From NCBI GenBank assembly GCA_009693785.1, contig SHWP01000004.1:46123-110122 (forward strand): 64,000 bases of DNA. The letters run 5' to 3'. A program made the translations under genes and the position numbers. The notes beneath the pieces are model-generated. The model was not told the origin of the DNA. It made no database searches and saw only the letters and a list, made by a program, of their open reading frames with translations. This document shows, piece by piece, positions 22,759 through 31,595 of the stretch (position 1 is the stretch's first letter; each line of letters opens with the position of its first letter). This DNA comes from Rhodospirillaceae bacterium. GTDB lineage: Bacteria; Pseudomonadota; Alphaproteobacteria; Rhodospirillales; Rhodospirillaceae.

Positions 22759-24459
22759 ATGCGTATTCAAACATCATTGATTGCGGCGGTGATCCTCGTG
22801 TCCTTGGCCGTTAGCCCCAGTTTGGCCAAAACCCCCATCGCCTTCACCGAAATCGGCAAAAAAGCCGGTATCAATGACCCCGAGTTGAATGGCACCGGGC
22901 CGATGTTCGCCGACTACGACCAAGACGGCGACATGGACATTTTCGTGTCCACCGAGGCGATTGGGCCGGGCATTGCCCTGCGGCTGTGGGAGAACGATGG
23001 AAAAGCCCGCTTCACTGACGTCGCCAAGGCACGCGGAATCGACCTGCCGGGCACACTGGGCCGGGGGGCCGCCTGGGGCGATTATGACAACGATGGCGAT
23101 TTGGACCTGGTGATTGCCACCATGCCGCCCAACGCCAGCGGCCCGCCGGGTCAACGCCCCAAGCACGTGCCCTCGACCCTGATGAAAAACCTGCTGAAAG
23201 AGACCGGCCAGCCCAATTTCGAGAATGTCACCGTGGCCGCCAAGCTAATGCGCAAGGACAACGCCGAGGACGCCAAAATTGGCGGCATTGGCAACACCGG
23301 CGGCGGAATCGGCTTTATCGACTACGACAACGATGGCTGGCTGGACATCTTCCACCGCAATGCCGACGGCGAGGTGGATAACGCGCTGTTCCATAGTAAC
23401 CGGGATGGCACGTTTATCGATGTGACGGCCGAATCCGGTATCGCCATGCATGACGTGGTGAAAGAGAGCAACAGCCAGGGCGCACCCAGTTGGGCCGACT
23501 TCGACAACGATGGCGACATGGACCCCCTGGTGACCAACGAGGGCGGTTTCAGCGTGTTGTTTCTGAATGATGGCCCCAAGGGAAGCAGCACCAAATTCAC
23601 CAACATCATGAACGCCCGCAGGCCACCCTCGGGCCTGGCCTTCCGCATTGCAGGCAACACACAAGGTTCGTGTTTGGGCGATGTGGATAACGATGGCGAT
23701 ATCGACGCCTACTTGCCCTTAGCCGACCAAGCCAACCGGCTAATCCGCAACGACCTCGACAAAGGCCAAGGACTGACCTTCACGGATATCACGAAAGACT
23801 CAGGCGCGGGCGACCGGCGCGGGGCGCGCAGTTGCGTGATGGCCGATTTCGACAACGACGGCCTGCTCGATATTTATGTCAACAACGGCGGGCCACAGAA
23901 TGTGCTGATCAACGATGTGATCGACGGTTTCCCGCCCTTCGTGCGCTTTTATATCGCCTGGGAGCCCGACTTTAACGTGCTGTTGCACAATCTGGGCGGC
24001 GGCAAGTTCGAAGACATCACCAAAGGCTCAGGCGCGGAGGGCTTCGGCATCGGCTCGGGCGTGGGTGCGGGCGACGTGAATGGCGATGGGTTCCTCGATA
24101 TGTTCGCCACTAACCGCACTTATTATAACGCCTTCAAGCGGGTAAACATTCCGCAAAACAGTTGGCTGTTCCTCAACAAGGCCAACAAGAATAACTGGAT
24201 CAAGGTGGCGCTGACCGGCACCACCAGCAACAAGTCAGGCATTGGTGCGCGGGTGAAGGTGGTGAGCGGCGACCTTAGACAAATCCGCGAGCGCGTGCCT
24301 GCCCACGGCTACAACTCGGCCAATGAACCGCTGGAAACCTTTGGGCTGGGCGCTCGAAAGAGTGTGGATTACATCGAAGTGCGCTGGCCCTCAGGGATTG
24401 TACAGCGTGTGGAGAAGCCGGGGTTGAGGCGGACAGTGGAGATTGTGGAGGGGAGGTAG
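22759..24459 (+). CDS. CRTAC1-type FG-GAP/VCBS repeat protein with ASPIC/UnbV C-terminus
   Basis: A 566-residue exported protein. A signal peptide (LIAAVILVSLAVSPSLA) is followed by at least seven calcium-binding propeller loops of the DxDxDGxxD type (DYDQDGDMDIFV, DYDNDGDLDLV, DYDNDGWLDIF, DFDNDGDMD, DVDNDGDIDAY, DFDNDGLLDIYV, DVNGDGFLDMF). The C-terminal ASPIC/UnbV module is GIGARVKVVSGD...EVRWPSGIVQRV. Expected to be a beta-propeller at the cell surface or in the periplasm; its ligand is unknown. One loop is altered (DFDNDGDMDPLV). SD GGAGGG lies just before ATG 22759. Confidence 0.88.
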   Translation: MRIQTSLIAAVILVSLAVSPSLAKTPIAFTEIGKKAGINDPELNGTGPMFADYDQDGDMDIFVSTEAIGPGIALRLWENDGKARFTDVAKARGIDLPGTLGRGAAWGDYDNDGDLDLVIATMPPNASGPPGQRPKHVPSTLMKNLLKETGQPNFENVTVAAKLMRKDNAEDAKIGGIGNTGGGIGFIDYDNDGWLDIFHRNADGEVDNALFHSNRDGTFIDVTAESGIAMHDVVKESNSQGAPSWADFDNDGDMDPLVTNEGGFSVLFLNDGPKGSSTKFTNIMNARRPPSGLAFRIAGNTQGSCLGDVDNDGDIDAYLPLADQANRLIRNDLDKGQGLTFTDITKDSGAGDRRGARSCVMADFDNDGLLDIYVNNGGPQNVLINDVIDGFPPFVRFYIAWEPDFNVLLHNLGGGKFEDITKGSGAEGFGIGSGVGAGDVNGDGFLDMFATNRTYYNAFKRVNIPQNSWLFLNKANKNNWIKVALTGTTSNKSGIGARVKVVSGDLRQIRERVPAHGYNSANEPLETFGLGARKSVDYIEVRWPSGIVQRVEKPGLRRTVEIVEGR

Positions 24460-24731
24460 GCATAGCACTGACTCAATTCACATCGAGACCGCCCCACACC
24501 CCGTTCGTCGCCTCGGCCCCGCGGGTTCGCTACTGCGAACCGAGGATACTTGAGCCGGAGCCCGGGATCGCAACGCTGAATTTACAATCAAATACCGCGC
24601 CTTGAAGCCCTGGATCTCCTGGGTCCATATGATGCAGCGGCCCGAGAGCAGCACTAGTAATAAAATCCCAGCATGACCAGAAAAATAAACTATGCTACAC
24701 TTGTAATCATTTGCAGCATCGTGATGCACAC
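24460..24731. other. Intergenic stretch
   Basis: No gene recognised. AT-rich near 24655-24720, where a promoter for the downstream toxin-antitoxin pair is likely (TGTAAT around 24702), but no clear operator is seen. Confidence 0.4.
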
Positions 24732-25013
24732 ATGCCCGCTAGCCATCCCGTCATGACGCGCGTGTCGTCGCAAACCAAGGCAAAACTCCGCGCCATCGCC
24801 AAGACCGCCGCACGCAGCGAGGCCTATCTGGCGCGTGAGGCCATCGAGCAATATGTGGAGACCAACGATTGGCAGGTGGCGTTGATCGAGCGCCGGTTAG
24901 CGGAATATGAGGCTGGCGGACCGACCATTCCCCATGAGGAAATTGTGCGCCGCATCAAGGCCAAGGGCATAGCGTTGAAGAATGGAACCGGCGTGCGTCG
25001 CGCCCGTGCATGA
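24732..25013 (+). CDS. ParD/CopG-type antitoxin
   Basis: About 93 residues. The N-terminal ribbon-helix-helix reads MTRVSSQTKAKLRAIAKTAARSEAYLAREAIEQYV, which binds operator DNA as a dimer. The C-terminal tail (EEIVRRIKAKGIA) should wrap the toxin. The start is ATG 24732, with ATG 24753 as an alternative. It overlaps the toxin start by ATGA (25010-25013), the normal coupled layout of these modules. Confidence 0.85.
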   Translation: MPASHPVMTRVSSQTKAKLRAIAKTAARSEAYLAREAIEQYVETNDWQVALIERRLAEYEAGGPTIPHEEIVRRIKAKGIALKNGTGVRRARA

Positions 25014-25297
25014 AGATCGTTTGGTCGGACAGGGCGTACCGTGATCTTGATGCCATTGAGGCCTACATTGAGCGTGACAACCCGGTGGCCGCCAATCGAA
25101 TTCACGAACACATTGCCGACACGGTCGCGTTGTTGGGCCAGCACCCCCAGATGGGTCGCATCGGTCGTGCCGCAAGAACGCGCGAGCTCGTCGTGCCCGG
25201 CACGCCCTATATCGTCGCATATACCGTGAAGCCTTCGGAGATCGGCATCCTTGCCGTCATCCACGGCGCGCGAAAATGGCCCGCCGAACTCCCATAA
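25010..25297 (+). CDS. RelE/ParE-family toxin
   Basis: A 95-residue toxin with the ParE pattern: KIVWSDRAYRDLDAIEAYIERDNPVAANRIHEHI, then the mid loop MGRIGRAARTRELVV and the C-terminal strand YIVAYTV...ILAVIHGARKWP. ParE members inhibit gyrase and RelE members cut mRNA on ribosomes. The RxxR/AYTV/H-x-A-R-x-W features fit ParE better. It is encoded directly with the ParD-like antitoxin. Confidence 0.85.
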   Translation: MKIVWSDRAYRDLDAIEAYIERDNPVAANRIHEHIADTVALLGQHPQMGRIGRAARTRELVVPGTPYIVAYTVKPSEIGILAVIHGARKWPAELP

Positions 25298-25497
25298 CGG
25301 GCAATCACCGGCCACCCAATACTTAAGATCACACCGATTCAATACTCTTGCACTGGAAGTCAGCCATTTCCCAGAAGCGGCGGACACAGCGCTTAGCTAT
25401 GATCCCATCAATTCAGGTGCTATTTAGTTTCGAGTCGATATCATTTGCCCACTCATGAGGCGCATGAAAACTTCAAACTTCGCAGGCTTAGGTTTCG
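25298..25497. other. Intergenic stretch before the broken permease-kinase gene
   Basis: No ORF or RNA recognised; moderately AT-rich around 25400-25460, where a promoter for the downstream gene would sit. Confidence 0.3.
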
Positions 25498-28179
25498 ATG
25501 AACGCCAACCAGAATAACCTCGACATTTCTGCGGTCAGTCATGCCGCCGACCCCACCACCAAACCGCACCAACGTTGCATCGGTTGGCTTGGCACGAGTG
25601 CATTGGCTATGGGCGGCAGCAATCAAAGTATTTTTCTACTCGCCGTCTGTTCGCGGGACAAGGCGACATCCCGGGGCAAGGCAGCGCCGCTGTCATCCTG
25701 CTCATGTTGGCTTGCTCCTCAGTTTTGACGCGGCACCAGGATGGCTTGAGCTTGTGTTGATGTACCCCAACCGCGTGGGCGGGATTGCCTCGGCATGCAC
25801 GGCCGCGTTCCGTCCCTATAGCGAGATTCTCTCGGCGTTGACGGGCGTTTGTTACTGGTGGGGCTGGGTGCCCACCTGCGGCCTGACCGCGATCTTCTCT
25901 GCTGGCGCGATCCAACAATGGCTGCTGCCAGACCTGCCAGTTCCGGGTATCGCCATCACCATCGTCTTGATCTGTCTGGTGTTGAACCTCACGGGCATAC
26001 GGCCGACAACGCGAGTGGCATCGGTATCGCCACAGCCTCGTCAATTCTGGCGTTTCTATCGGCGATCGTTCCGGTGCTCAGCGGCGAAGCCGATTGGCAG
26101 CAAGCCACGACCTTTCATTTGAACACACCGTTTGACGGTTGGTACGGCGACCTCACCTCAATGATGGCGGGTCTTTACCTCATTGGCTTTGGCGCCCCTG
26201 CGTTTGAAGCCGCCACCTGCCACGTGGGTGAAACGATCAACCAGAACCGCAACGTCCCGCGCGCCATGCTGGCCAGTGCAGGCATGGCGGGTTTGTATTT
26301 CGCCATCCTGCCGGTGGTTTGGTTGGGCACGCTCGGCGCGGGCCCCTTAGGGGGTGACCTGTCACAAACATTGGGCCCGACGTATGCGCCGTGGTTCGGC
26401 AGCTTTGGCCGGGCGCTGGCCTTATGGTTCATCATGTTCAACATGTTCCACGGCACGCTTCAGCCACTGGCCGGTGCGGCCCGCGTGTTGTCGCAACTGT
26501 CTGAAGATGGGTTACTGCCCCGGTTCCTCGCACACCGGCTTGCGTCAACTGACGTGCCTTGGGCTGCGTCGGTTGTGACGGCGGCGTTTGCAATTTGGTT
26601 CTTGTTGTTGGGCGACCCGATCTGGCTAGTGGCGGCGGCGAACTTCACCTATCTCATCGGCATCGCGCTTCCTAATGTTGCAGTCTGGCTGTTGCGCAAG
26701 AACGAGCCCAACGCCGAGCGCCCCTGGCGGGCCCCGCGCGGTACCATTGTGCTGGGCGTTCTAGCGGCCATCGTTTGGGGCCTTTCGACACTGCTGGGCT
26801 TTCAACAGTTTGGTTTGCCGACCGTCGTGTTTGGCTTGGCCATGGCCTATTCGGGTGCGGCTTTTTACGCGATACGCAAAGTTGAAGATAACTGGCGTGC
26901 CGGCCGCCCGCTCATCGGGCAGACCCTGCACGTGAAACTCACCGGCGCCATGTTGCTGGTGCTGTTACTCGATGCGGCCGGATATATCGTGGCCGTCAGC
27001 CGCATCACCGACCAGAACTCGGCCATCGTCGTTATGCTCGAAGACATTTTCGTCGCCGTGGCGATTCTATCCATCTCGGTGGGCATCGTTTTACCGGGCA
27101 TGATTGCTCATTCTGCCGATCAGGTCAGCGCAGCGGCAAGCCGCCTTGTTACTGGCACCATGCAAGATTTTTCCAACGCCATGCTGGCGCTAGGGCGGGG
27201 TGATTTGGAAGCGGCGCATGCCCGAATCGACGTACGCCACATCGACGTAAAATCGCGCGATGAATTGGGCCTCATGGCCAATAATTTCAACCTCCTGCAA
27301 GATGAGATTAAGAACGCCGCCATTGGCCTTGCTGGGGCCCGGACAGGGTTGGCGGCGGCCCGCAACGAGCTGACCCAAACCAACGACTCACTCAAACAGA
27401 AGGTGGAAGCAGAGCAACGCCTGGGCCAGGAACTGCGCCGTGCGAAGGATGCGGCCGAGGCTGGAACCAGGGCCAAGTCCGAGTTTATGGCCACGATGTC
27501 TCACGAGCTGCGCACACCACTCACCTCGATCATGACGTCGCTCGATTTGGTGAAATCGGGGCTGATCGAAAAGGTTCCCGATCGATTCGAGAAAATGCTG
27601 GATATTAGCTTTCGCAATTGTGAGCGGTTGGTGCGGCTGATCGACGACATTCTCGACGTCGAAAAGATCGAATCGGGAAAGTCAGAGTACCAGATGGCGC
27701 GGCTTGATCTAGCAGCCCTGGTGGCCGAGGCGATTGAAGCCAACAAATCCTACGGTCAGAAGCATGGCGTGCGTTTCACACTCACCAGCGAACAACGCCC
27801 AGCTCATGTCACCGGCGATCACAACCGGCTCATGCAAGTGCTGGCAAACCTGCTGTCCAATGCCGCCAAATTTTCACCCGATGACGCAGTTGTTGAGGTT
27901 TCATTGACCCAGCAAAATAGCACAGCGCGAGTTTCGGTGATCGATTCTGGCTGCGGTGTTCCGACCGACTTTCACGACAAGATTTTCACGCGCTTTGCTC
28001 AGGCCGACTCATCGGATGTGCGCTAAACCGGCGGTACGGGCCTGGGGCTGAGCATCGCCAAAGCCATTGTTGAGGATCATGGCGGGAAGATTGGATTTGT
28101 CACCAAGGTCGGCCTGGGCTCAACCTTCTATTTTGATCTCCCCTGCTTGCCGAGTGTTCAAGAGCAGCTGGCCTTGTGA
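25498..28179 (+). pseudogene. Broken fusion gene: APC amino-acid permease joined to a HAMP histidine kinase
   Basis: Read across frames this is one gene. Frame 1 starts at 25498 (IGWLGTSALAMGGSNQSIFLLA). It shifts near 25645 to frame 3 (GDIPGQGSAAVILLMLA), near 25708 to frame 2 (APGWLELVLMYPNRVGGI, CYWWGWVPTCGLTAIFSA) and near 26010 back to frame 1 (SSILAFLSAIVPVLSG, AGLYLIGFGAPAFEAATCHV). Together these form an APC-superfamily permease. A HAMP-like linker follows (about 27120-27290), then coiled coil, HisKA (ATMSHELRTPLTS) and HATPase (NLLSNAAKFS, IDSGCGVP). An in-frame TAA at 28024 interrupts just before [15 protein letters not shown] response regulator follows 6 bases later. The permease half presumably sensed or carried an amino acid. 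The 725-residue open frame at 25849-28026 lacks the first helices and the G2 box. Confidence 0.75.
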
Positions 28180-28185
28180 GGTAAC

Positions 28186-28578
28186 ATGGAACCGTTACGC
28201 CGAATTTTGCACGTCGATGACGAAACCGATATCCGCGATGTTGTGGCGCTCACGCTTGAAACCATCGCTGGATATAAAGTAGAAAGCTGCGAGTCGGGCA
28301 CAGAGGCCCTTGAAAAAGCTATAGCTTTCGCGCCCGATTTGATTTTGCTCGACATCATGATGCCCGGAATGGATGGCCCGACTACACTTCAAGCGTTGCG
28401 TAAAAATCCGCAAACCGCCAGCATTCCCGTCGTCTTCGTCACGGCAAAGGTCCAACCCGGCGATGTTTCACGATATTTGGAACTGGGCGCGCTGGGCGTC
28501 ATCGTCAAATCGTTCGGCGCTAGACTTTTGTGTGAACACATCCAAAACTATTGGGCCAAGCACAACGGCGTGTCTTAG
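28186..28578 (+). CDS. Single-domain response regulator
   Basis: A 130-residue receiver domain without an output domain. The acidic pair is in LHVDDETDI, the phospho-acceptor Asp in DLILLDIMMPGMDG, the Thr in VFVTAKV, and the conserved Lys in VIVKSFGA, where the usual Pro after Lys is Ser. The SD GAGG overlaps the stop of the upstream kinase (28177-28179) and ATG follows at 28186, so the two were translationally coupled. With the kinase broken, this regulator is either orphaned or served by another kinase. Confidence 0.88.
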   Translation: MEPLRRILHVDDETDIRDVVALTLETIAGYKVESCESGTEALEKAIAFAPDLILLDIMMPGMDGPTTLQALRKNPQTASIPVVFVTAKVQPGDVSRYLELGALGVIVKSFGARLLCEHIQNYWAKHNGVS

Positions 28579-28590
28579 AAGCAGCAACGC

Positions 28591-28695
28591 TAGAGCAAGC
28601 CGCATAAATTCGGAATCGAGCGGCTCGCTCTATCTATTTGTTGGCGCATCGTTTTGTCGAAAACCGGAAGTCCACTTTTCGCTACGATGCGCTAG
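28591..28695. repeat. RIME-like two-hairpin repeat, copy 2
   Basis: This has the same two-hairpin plan as 11606-11711, on the opposite strand. The AGAGC hairpin has arms TAGAGCAAGCCGC (28591-28603) and GCGGCTCGCTCTA (28620-28632) with one G-U pair. A second hairpin is closed by GCGCATCGT/ACGATGCGC (28644-28652 and 28684-28692) and contains the GAAAACCGG ... CCACTTTTCG core. It lies just after the response regulator stop and may end its transcript. Confidence 0.75.
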
Positions 28696-28788
28696 AAACT
28701 GAGCCATTTTTAGCTATCGCTGCCTGCCAAAGCAGTGATTTAATTTCATCGTATATGATTGATTTATATATATGAATTTAGATATAAA

Positions 28789-28836
28789 TTGACCTCCACA
28801 ATCTAACTAGTTTATAAACTAGTTAGATTGTGGAGG
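28789..28836 (+). promoter_or_regulatory. Promoter inside a perfect 44-bp palindromic operator of the TA module
   Basis: Bases 28793-28836 are a perfect palindrome with no spacer (22-bp arms). A sigma70-like promoter fits it: -35 TTGACC at 28789-28794 and -10 TATAAA at 28813-28818 (18-bp spacing), the latter at the exact centre. The right end of the palindrome is GGAGG, the SD of the antitoxin at 28842. ACTAGTT words occur on both sides. Autorepression by the antitoxin/toxin complex is the likely role. Confidence 0.7.
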
Positions 28837-28841
28837 TTGCA

Positions 28842-29093
28842 ATGGCCATCACCAGAAAAGTCGGCATGTTCGAAGCCAAGACGCACTTCAGCGCCCTGGT
28901 GGAAGAAGTGCGCAATGGGGCGGAAATCGAGATCACCAAACGCGGGGAGACCGTGGCGCGGATGATTCCTTCGGCATCTCGCGACCCTGTGAAAATTCGT
29001 CAGGCGATCGAAGGTCTGCAACGATTGAGCCAAACCCAAACGCTCAACGGACTCAAAATCAAAGACCTCATTAATGAAGGCCGGAAGTACTGA
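28842..29093 (+). CDS. Phd/YefM-type antitoxin
   Basis: An 83-residue protein with the Phd/YefM DNA-binding fold: MFEAKTHFSALVEEVRNGAEIEITKRGETVARMIPS. The C-terminal helix (LSQTQTLNGLKIKDLINEG) should block the toxin. The start is ATG 28842, five bases after GGAGG (28832-28836). An in-frame start at 28830 would lie within the SD and palindrome. It is followed immediately by the PIN toxin. Confidence 0.88.
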   Translation: MAITRKVGMFEAKTHFSALVEEVRNGAEIEITKRGETVARMIPSASRDPVKIRQAIEGLQRLSQTQTLNGLKIKDLINEGRKY

Positions 29094-29094
29094 C

Positions 29095-29505
29095 GTGTTC
29101 GTCGTCGACGCGTCAGCCGCACTTGCATGGTGCTTCAAGGACGAACGCAGCGACTCATCGCAGGCGCTGCTCACGAGATGTGAAACTGAAGTAATGCATG
29201 TTCCAGCACTCTGGTTTCTGGAATGCGGCAACATTTTGCTCAACGCCGAACGCCACCGACGGCTCACACATCAGCAAATTCAGGACAACCTTGCGCTCCT
29301 CAACTCGCTGGACCCAAAAATAGATGACGAGGCTGCAATGCTCACTTTTGGGCGCATTTATGATCTTGCCCGAAGACACAAACTCACAGTTTACGACACC
29401 GCTTATCTTGAACTTGCCATGCGGCTCGCCGCTCCGCTTGCGACACGTGATACGGATTTAAAACGTGCGGCCCGAGAAGCTGGTGTCGAATTGATCGATG
29501 CGTGA
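29095..29505 (+). CDS. VapC-type PIN-domain toxin
   Basis: About 136 residues. The four acidic PIN residues are visible: VVDASAALAW, ALWFLECGNIL, VYDTAYLELA and TRDTDLKRAA. The expected activity is Mg2+-dependent endonucleolytic cleavage of RNA, often initiator tRNA. I prefer GTG 29095, just after the antitoxin stop (29091-29093), because the conserved strand starts there; an ATG at 29074 would add seven residues overlapping the antitoxin. The Phd-type antitoxin partner is common for VapC. Confidence 0.88.
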   Translation: MFVVDASAALAWCFKDERSDSSQALLTRCETEVMHVPALWFLECGNILLNAERHRRLTHQQIQDNLALLNSLDPKIDDEAAMLTFGRIYDLARRHKLTVYDTAYLELAMRLAAPLATRDTDLKRAAREAGVELIDA

Positions 29506-29534
29506 GGCCAAGAATAATTCCGCTGCTGCATAAA

Positions 29535-29590
29535 ATACCGCTGCGGTATACGTTCACCGGGCGGGCCTGTATTTCTCCTGTTAAAACAGG
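29535..29590. repeat. Palindromic element, second copy of the 5.2-5.3 kb blocks
   Basis: ATACCGC-T-GCGGTAT is at 29535-29549. GTTCACCGGGCGGGCCTG is at 29552-29569, the reverse complement of 5226-5243 with one mismatch. CCTGTT-AA-AACAGG is at 29577-29590. All three blocks also occur at 5226-5309 but in a different arrangement. The element lies between the convergent VapC and CPBP genes. Confidence 0.55.
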
Positions 29591-29605
29591 GATGGCCCCA
29601 AGCAT

Positions 29606-30391
29606 TCAATGTTCTGCTGCCCGGCGAGGCTTGACCCACCGCCAGAGCAAGCCGGCCGCGAGGATCGCTAATATCAGTCCGGCATATCCGCGCTCGGGAT
29701 CCCATATACTTGTATCCGTGATTCCAAGTTGTCCAACTTTCTCACCCGTCCCGAAAAAAGTGTAATCCGTGGCATTCCAAAGCGCGTGACAAGCGCTCGG
29801 CATGACGATGGATTTTGAGGTTAGGCGCAGCAAGCCCATGGCCACCCCAAAAACGGTTGAGCCAATCACATATTGCGGCACCTTGCTGAGCGGCTGGGTA
29901 AAATCAGGATCGAGGATCGGCACCGCAAAATGCCACAAACCGAAGGCAATGCTCGTCCATAGAATCGTTTTAACCGGAGAAAACCCGGCACGCACGCAAC
30001 TGGCCCAGAGCGCGCCCCGGAAGAAACCTTCCTCGGTGATCAAGGCCAGGATGAACGTCACAATGAAGTTGAGCGATATGCGGCGAAACACCGTCCTGGC
30101 CGAATAATCCTTGAGATCGATCAGTTGCGCCGCCCATGCACCGATCGCCACGATACCAATGATACCCACGACATAAGCGAGCCCGATGAGATAAGACTTG
30201 CCATCACCTGCGACGAAACCGACTTCGGCTCTCGTCAGGCGTTGGACAGCCCACAGTCCAATCATCAGGGCTGAAATCCAAAAGGTGTAAGGCTCGTCGC
30301 GCCCTGTTACGAGCATGAGCAATGGCGAGATCGCAACAGCACCGATACTGGCGATCAATGGCCAGGTCGTAAGTTTTATATTCGACAGCAT
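29606..30391 (-). CDS. CPBP-family intramembrane glutamic endopeptidase (CAAX/Abi type)
   Basis: About 261 residues with seven to eight membrane helices and the CPBP motifs: motif 1 LITEEGFFRGALW, motif 2 IAFGLWHFAV and motif 3 CHALWNATDYTF, which supply the Glu pair and His/Asn of the active site. Family members cleave prenylated or other membrane peptides and some act in bacteriocin immunity. The start is ATG 30391, supported by AGAGGGGG upstream; the longer frame to 30463 overlaps the CoA-transferase stop region. It lies last on the minus strand downstream of the CoA-transferase operon. Confidence 0.85.
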   Translation of the reverse strand: MLSNIKLTTWPLIASIGAVAISPLLMLVTGRDEPYTFWISALMIGLWAVQRLTRAEVGFVAGDGKSYLIGLAYVVGIIGIVAIGAWAAQLIDLKDYSARTVFRRISLNFIVTFILALITEEGFFRGALWASCVRAGFSPVKTILWTSIAFGLWHFAVPILDPDFTQPLSKVPQYVIGSTVFGVAMGLLRLTSKSIVMPSACHALWNATDYTFFGTGEKVGQLGITDTSIWDPERGYAGLILAILAAGLLWRWVKPRRAAEH

Positions 30392-30413
30392 GACGGCCCC
30401 CTCTTCGACTGGA

Positions 30414-31589
30414 TCAGCCGAACACGCCTGCGGCTTGGAACTGGATGATCGTTTGGCCATCATAGCCCAATGCCCTCAGCACCGCCTCGGCGTCTTGGTT
30501 TAGCGTGGGGCTTCTGAATCCGAACTTGGCAGGCTCTTCGGTGAACTTGATAGGGTTGCCGATATGGCGGCGGCCTAGCTCATCGACCATCAACATGTCC
30601 CGCGCCTTGGCTTGGGGCTGTGCGATGGCTTCGGCCATATCCATCATCGGTGCCCAGGCCACATCGAGCTTTGACAGCGCTTCAATCCATTCGGCTTGGG
30701 TGCGAGCCTTGAATGCACCACGCAGGAATTCCTTCACAGGCTCTTGGGCAACGCAGTCATCGTGGCGGCAAAGTTCAACCAGATCGAGCCGGCCCAAGTA
30801 GCCAAGCAAGGCCTCGGCAAACTTTGGCTCGCGACCGGATAACACGATGAACTTGCCATCCTTGGTTTCATAGATGTTGTAGAACGCCGCTCCGCCAATC
30901 GACCGCCCAGTCTTAGTCAACGGTGGCTTACCCTCGTCCAACACCGGCCCTACGAGGTGTGCACTAAACGACAGCAGCGAGTCGTACATCGCCGTGTCGA
31001 CAAAATCCCCCTGCCCGGTCTTCTCGCGCCGGTACAACGCCATGAGAACCCCCGACAGCCCCATCATCGCCGAAGCAGCATCGGCCGATGGAAAACCCGG
31101 TACCACCGGCTTGCCATCGCCGTTATCGTTGATGGCCAGAAAGCCTGTCAGCGCCTGTGCGCCCATGTCATGCGTGGCCTTTCCATACAGCGGCCCCGAA
31201 TGGCCGTAGGCCGAGACGGCGCAGTACACCAGGCGCGTATTGTTCATCTTCAGGTCTTTGTAACCCAATCCCAATTTGTCCATGACGCCAGGGCGGAAGC
31301 CTTCCACCAGCACATCGGCAGTGGCAGCCAGTTTGAGCAAAATTTCCTTGCCCTTAGGGTGTTTAAGGTTAAGGCACAAACTCTTCTTGCCGCGATGAAG
31401 GTTACGAAACCAAATGGATTGAGGCTTCCCATCGGACCCCGTTTCAAATGGCCCGTATTGCCGCGAGGGCTCACCTCCTGGCGGCTCGATACGGATCACC
31501 TCGGCGCCATGATCAGCCATCATCAGTGTCAAATGCGGACCCGGCAGAAACATGCTGAGGTCGATAACGCGCAGGCCTTCGAGTTTCAT
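30414..31589 (-). CDS. Type III (CaiB/BaiF) CoA-transferase, second of a pair
   Basis: A 391-residue protein of the family III CoA-transferase fold: VIDLSMFLPGPHLTLMMADHGAEVIRIEPPGG at the N-terminus, KSLCLNLKHPKGKEILLKLAATADVLVEGFRPGVMDKLGLGY, and the Asp-containing segment PGFPSADAASAMMGLSG. It moves CoA between acids without a covalent anhydride pool. It lies 6 bases after the upstream CoA-transferase, so the two may form a heteromer or act on related acids. The substrate is unknown. It is encoded in one unit with an acyl-CoA dehydrogenase. Confidence 0.88.
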   Translation of the reverse strand: MKLEGLRVIDLSMFLPGPHLTLMMADHGAEVIRIEPPGGEPSRQYGPFETGSDGKPQSIWFRNLHRGKKSLCLNLKHPKGKEILLKLAATADVLVEGFRPGVMDKLGLGYKDLKMNNTRLVYCAVSAYGHSGPLYGKATHDMGAQALTGFLAINDNGDGKPVVPGFPSADAASAMMGLSGVLMALYRREKTGQGDFVDTAMYDSLLSFSAHLVGPVLDEGKPPLTKTGRSIGGAAFYNIYETKDGKFIVLSGREPKFAEALLGYLGRLDLVELCRHDDCVAQEPVKEFLRGAFKARTQAEWIEALSKLDVAWAPMMDMAEAIAQPQAKARDMLMVDELGRRHIGNPIKFTEEPAKFGFRSPTLNQDAEAVLRALGYDGQTIIQFQAAGVFG

Positions 31590-31595
31590 GAGCCG

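Noticed and set aside
28793..28836. Palindrome as an RNA hairpin hiding the antitoxin SD
   Set aside because: The best promoter places the transcript start inside the right arm, so the full hairpin would not be transcribed; a DNA operator is the simpler reading.
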